Assembly: GCA_951640195.1 (NCBI GenBank)
Contig: OX621174.1
Coordinates: 682,001 to 746,000, forward strand
DNA: 64,000 bases
Origin: Porpolomopsis calyptriformis
Lineage: Eukaryota > Basidiomycota > Agaricomycetes > Agaricales > Hygrophoraceae
Direction of reading: 5' to 3'
This document shows positions 59,900 to 64,000 of the stretch, one piece after another. How positions within the stretch are numbered: position 1 is the first letter of the stretch; each line of letters starts with the position of its first letter. Under the pieces are notes generated by a model that made no database searches, was not told the origin of the DNA, and saw only the letters and a list, made by a program, of their open reading frames with translations. Position numbers and translations under genes: made by a program.

Positions 59900-62878
59900 T
59901 CAATGACGACTAAGGAATTCACTAGCCAGTCCATCATTGGCTTTGGCAGTGAGAAGAGAGCTCCTCGTGAATTTCAAAGAGTGTTTCCAAACTGCTGGGC
60001 CCCTCAGATCCGCCTTCCCACTCTTGATCTCGCCAAGGCGTTTTTGAAACCACGACTCACAATCTTTGGACCAGTAGCCAATATTGAGACCTGAAATCAG
60101 CCAAGCTGAGGGTTTCGGCCACCATGAAATGTCTGTCATCTGATGTCCGTGCTGTCTATCTCGTTGGCCTGGAATATAGCTAGATTAAACTACACGATTC
60201 ATTGACGTCAAACTTACCAGTGTCCACCTTATAGACGCCGCAGATTAAATTGACCTCATTGTCAGTCAATTGATCATCCCAGTAAGCTGATGGTGCATTT
60301 TTGTCCCAAAGACAAAACCCATTCTCAAAGACCTCATCTGAAGGTCTATAGTATACCTTTTCATAATCAACGACCTCCCTAGCAAGACGAGCAACAATAC
60401 CACCCATTAACATGGCTGCCCGCCCTCATGCTGAACTGAGGAATCGATAACAGACAGCTTCGTAAGTGGCATAGTCAAGGTTATCAGGTTTGTAACCTTG
60501 CGGGCGGTACCTGAGACCACTATAACAGGGTACATACTTGGGTGGTGATGGCCAGAGAGGCTGGCTGCGGATGCAGGTGTTGAAAGAAATTCCCCTGTTC
60601 AGTAGCTGGTGCATTATTTCTATGAGACCTGGGCCCCACTGGCAGCGGACAATTTCAATCACAGAGGCACCACTGGATAAAACCAATTCCAGCGGGGTTG
60701 CCTTTGCTTCCATAGGTTTAGGTGTAATGAAGTAGTATTGTTTGTCACCTAGTGTCTCACAGCGAACACTGATTTTCCATAGCTGGTGCAGAACAGTGTC
60801 ATCTTGTCGAAGGTCATAAAGGTCTACAGGCATGCCATCTAGAGATTGGGCAGAAGTGAGATAGCCCATGAAAGTCACCAAGGAATCTTTTACAGTTCCT
60901 GGCAAGTCAAGGGAATTGTCCTGCCAACCTTCACCTAAAACCTTTTTTACTGTTCCCCAGTGAGGTTTTGCCTTGGGATCCGCCACGCAGCCCACGGGAG
61001 TCAAGAAGCCAAAGCGATAATATGCCAGGTCATCAAGGTGGTCGTCAAAACAAAAGACATGATCATTGGGATCCTGCCTATCATGGATATGCTGTAGATC
61101 AATGTTGGAGGAGTAGTCCCCCTCGCGGTGATCTGGAGGGTGGGGATCATCCTCAAGCAAGGGGGGGGGATCAGGAGCTGAAAAAGAGTAGGGGTCATTG
61201 TCATTGTCATATTCATCATCAAGTACTGGCTCATTGGTAGGGCTAAGCATTTGGCAGAGATCCCACTCATTATGGAACGAGTCATATCTGCATTGCTTTG
61301 GACCAAAATCTTCCCAGTAGGACTCATAATTTTTGCGACCGGCTGCTCAGCATATCAAGAAGCCATCTACATCCTCCCAGAAATAGACTCGTGCGCCTGC
61401 CTTCCCTGGTATATTACTGGTAGCCGCATGTGTGATTCGCTGGTTACAACGCTCTCTTTCCGCATCAGTTTCCCTCTCGGCTAATATTACATCATGTGCT
61501 TCTCGGCAAGCGAAGAAGGATCGCCAGTCCTCGTCTTGCTTTTGACCACTGTATCTTTCAACAGGAGGGAATGGCAAAGGGGGAGCAGGATCTGGAGGGG
61601 CGGAGGGGACAGAAACATTGTTGCAAGGAGATTGGATGTCAGAGGGGATAGCGAGAGGAGATTGGACATGAGGGGCAATAGTACTCATATCGGTAGTGTT
61701 ACGATCGCATTCTATGCCATACGTGTCCGGGACTGGTAACCTGGTCCACGGACGTATCCTATTTGGTCACGGTTGGTCATCCCTTTCCCATCTTGTTCCT
61801 TTGCCTAGATTTATCAAATCATGTAATCTCGATTTGTGATAGCTTAGCTGGCTCCGTCTAACCGCGTAGTCAGCACTACTTACGGTCTCTGATTAGTCAT
61901 TAGGGTATAGGGTACCGTATCATGTATATAAGAGTAGTCGGATGGGCAAGGTTGGCCCATCCTCAGTTATCCACTTGATATCCAGGGTATCAGTTGTCCA
62001 TTGCAAGTCTAACAGGTAGGAAGATGGGGGGATGCTAATAGCCTGCAAAGATTGGCGAGGTTGCTATTAGTGGGGGCAAATTGACGAAGGTAGTCGGGCA
62101 CATGGAGAGGTGTTTCGTGACCCCAGTAAAGATACAATGGCATGTTCATTTGCCAAAGCATCAGTAGCATCCACTTGAACTGGCAAGTTGCCATATCGAT
62201 GAACCTGCCAACTTTGGGAGTATTAAAGAAATCTCCTGCTACCGAATACTCCAGTTCAGCAAGCCATTGATGATGAATCCCTGTCTGTTCCAATACCCTT
62301 TCATGCCAGTTGATGGTTGGGCGAATCGCTGATTCCCAGTCCATAAGCATGAACATGAATGAGACTGATGCGATGAGGGGGATAAATGCATCCCTCGATT
62401 GGGATGCTATGAGTTCAACTTGCTGGTGGGTGCGATAATTCAGCATGTAGCCATACTGCGTTGGCCAGGGCCAAAAATGGAAGTAATCAGGAAGCCTTGC
62501 AGAGGAAATGTTAAGCATTGCATAAAGTATTGCTTGTAGGTTTCGCTCCAAAGTCGTCCACTCCAATTGAGCCGCAGTAGTGAGTGACCAATTCCTCTGG
62601 GAGTGATGTTGTATAATGGACAAGTTTTCATAGCGTAATCGATGGAAGAGAGTGCCGTAAAAGGGTTGATGGAGGGGGACTAAGAGCATGAACGGCACTT
62701 CATTGTAGGGCCAGCCAATCTGCCAAATTTTATTGAATATCACGGTCGAGGAAGGAGCAGGGGTGTCTTGAGGATGCGGCAGGTGGTTGAAGATCCTAAC
62801 GTCGCCTTTGACAACAGTATACAGTTGGTCCCTGAAAAGAACATGACAGCCATTATAAGTGAAAGACTGAGAACCCAT
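59900..62878 (-). pseudogene. Decayed agaric-type hypothetical gene split by a solo LTR
   Basis: It runs from ATG 62,878 through the N-terminal part (FYGTLFHRLRYENLSII, FWPWPTQYGYMLNYRTHQQ, QTGIHHQWLAELEYSVAGD), then the solo LTR, then the middle part (ARVYFWEDVDGFLI, YESYWEDFGPKQCRYDSFH) and the end (RAAMLMGGIVARLAREVVD, SWWPKPSAWLISGLNIGYW). The order matches a large family of uncharacterised agaric proteins. TGA codons at 61,347-61,349 and 60,426-60,428 lie in frame and are most simply CGA changed to TGA. Removing the LTR plus one GGTAG copy restores the reading frame. Confidence 0.7.
61697..62014 (+). repeat. Solo LTR (318 bp) with TSD GGTAG
   Basis: It begins TGTTACGATC and ends GTCTAACA, flanked by GGTAG at 61,692-61,696 and 62,015-62,019. 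A TATATAAG box near 61,935 gives its orientation. It differs from the LTRs of families A, B and C. Confidence 0.88.
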
Positions 62879-62941
62879 CTGAAAGGGAGCATATCAGAAA
62901 AGCTGTGTGCAGGAAAGGAATTGGGAAAACTTACAATTTCA

Positions 62942-63706
62942 GAGAGATGATTGCGAGGTCTGGTATGTACAAATCAACAGCAGGAGTGAAAGATCTGATT
63001 GGTGTTAGAACACCTATTAGACTGGTAGGATTGTGATAGAGTCCAATTGGCATTAGAATGCCTATTGGAGGATTATGGGCATTGGTTTAAAGGAGATGCT
63101 TGGCTTTGTTTGCAGGAGTGCTGTCCTAAGCGTAAGCGGGGTTTGAATTATAAATCCACGTGAGCCCACCTGTTGCGATCTGGTGTGCTGCACATCATTC
63201 AACGATGTGCAGAGCTAACCTTGCACAACGTTCCAACAATGTACAAGGCAACTCTCATATATCTCAGACACTATTCTAATGGCGTCTGGGTGTTCAACAA
63301 CTCTGTAGTTTCAGTCTCATGTTATTTATGCCAGTGGTCTCTCCTCCTTCACACCTTTCAATCTTGTCCAGGGCCGAACTCTTCAATACTCCTAAAAGCT
63401 GTTCTAACAGCATCTAGGCACAGCTAGTTTTCGTCTGCTAGCCAATGTGGTTCGTCGTTTCTCGGAGAACTATCAAATATTCAAGATGCAGATAGATCGT
63501 CTTGTAAGTGTCCTTCTACTATCCCATTCTCTGCAAATCAGATTTTGACTTTGGGTTGGCAAGCCAGTGACCACCAGCATGTTCAAATTCGCCGCCATGA
63601 TTCTCATTTGTCGTTGTCCCCTGCTTTCCCATATTCTTTTGTTCCTAGTAAGTCTTTTGTGAATGGCTCATTCAACTTCCATTGTAATAATACAATTTCG
63701 TCCATA
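62942..63706. other. Region without a recognisable gene
   Basis: It contains a near-repeat (AGAACACCTATTAGACTGG and AGAATGCCTATTGGAGGAT) around 63,005-63,085. Open frames show no motifs. Confidence 0.35.
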
Positions 63707-64000
63707 TCAGATATTCGCTGTAGCCAGTACCAGAAGCTCAAAAGCTTCCTCAGACACACATAGTTCATCCATAACATAGAATGGTCTCTCCCTCTCCTGC
63801 ACCTCGAGCCATTCTGGATTGTACATCTTCCATGGAAGATTTGTTACCACCCTCAATCTCCCAGGTGAGATAGTTCTGATCCTAGGAGCAGTTTTAGCCC
63901 CCTTTGTGCCATGAATTCTGGGTACCTCCCCAGCCTTGTCAATCATTCTGAGATAGTCACCTATCTCCTCCACTCGCCATACACACAACTTCACACAATA
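63707..64000 (-). CDS. Partial hypothetical protein at the window edge
   Basis: A minus-strand frame, open to the right window edge, contains YLRMIDKAGEVPRIHGTKG and FYVMDELCVSEEAFELLVL. The style resembles C-terminal parts of transposon-linked agaric hypotheticals, but I cannot assign a family. Confidence 0.3.
   Translation of the reverse strand, partial: YCVKLCVWRVEEIGDYLRMIDKAGEVPRIHGTKGAKTAPRIRTISPGRLRVVTNLPWKMYNPEWLEVQERERPFYVMDELCVSEEAFELLVLATANI

Overview
This 64 kb window is nuclear DNA of a filamentous basidiomycete, most likely an Agaricomycete. The signs are compact genes with many 47-60 nt introns, chromodomain-type Ty3/Gypsy retrotransposons, a Plavaka/KDZ-type transposase, DUF6698-type and other expanded agaric protein families, and a CAP59/CMT1-type mannosyltransferase.

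Region 1 (1-21,981) is a nested pile of LTR retrotransposons that can be unstacked from target-site duplications (TSDs). A plus-strand family C element (right part 19,752-21,657) was hit by a minus-strand family B element (copy B2). B2 was then hit three times: by family A (604-7,495, TSD GGTAT), by a second B copy (B1, plus strand, 7,933-14,916, TSD GAAGG), and by a 1.69 kb TG...CA element called D here (16,186-17,876, TSD GAATC). The autonomous families encode Gag with a CCHC knuckle, then Pol in the -1 frame (protease, RT, RNase H, integrase, chromodomain), and then an extra third ORF before the 3' LTR. Both families with a visible 5' end carry Tf1-like self-priming signals instead of a tRNA-type primer site. 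Nearly all reading-frame breaks are CGA->TGA or CAG->TAG, a cytosine-deamination pattern. The most unusual coding feature is the N-terminus of the third ORF in families B and C, which resembles the histone H3 tail around Lys9.

Region 2 (22,558-51,520) is a dense housekeeping block: a MAM3/CNNM-type membrane protein, mitochondrial uS10 (RSM10), glucosamine-6-phosphate deaminase, a KDM4/Rph1-like JmjC demethylase, a CAP59/CMT1-type mannosyltransferase, ornithine carbamoyltransferase, a TMEM19/DUF92 protein, a MID1-like Ca2+ channel subunit, EAF3/MRG15, glycogen synthase, a GVP36-like BAR protein, the proteasome beta2 subunit PUP1, an aldehyde dehydrogenase, a p24 cargo receptor, a TRIC-like membrane protein and a DUF4419 protein. 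Many are divergent pairs with only 14-92 bp between start codons. I inferred splice sites by joining exons that restore family motifs in frame.

Region 3 (51,540-64,000) is accessory DNA. It holds a five-exon gene for a secreted cysteine-rich protein with an internal duplication whose introns are far better conserved than its exons, a DUF6698-type gene, a 5' part of a Plavaka-type transposase, a small terminal-inverted-repeat element, and a decayed agaric-type hypothetical gene split by a solo LTR.
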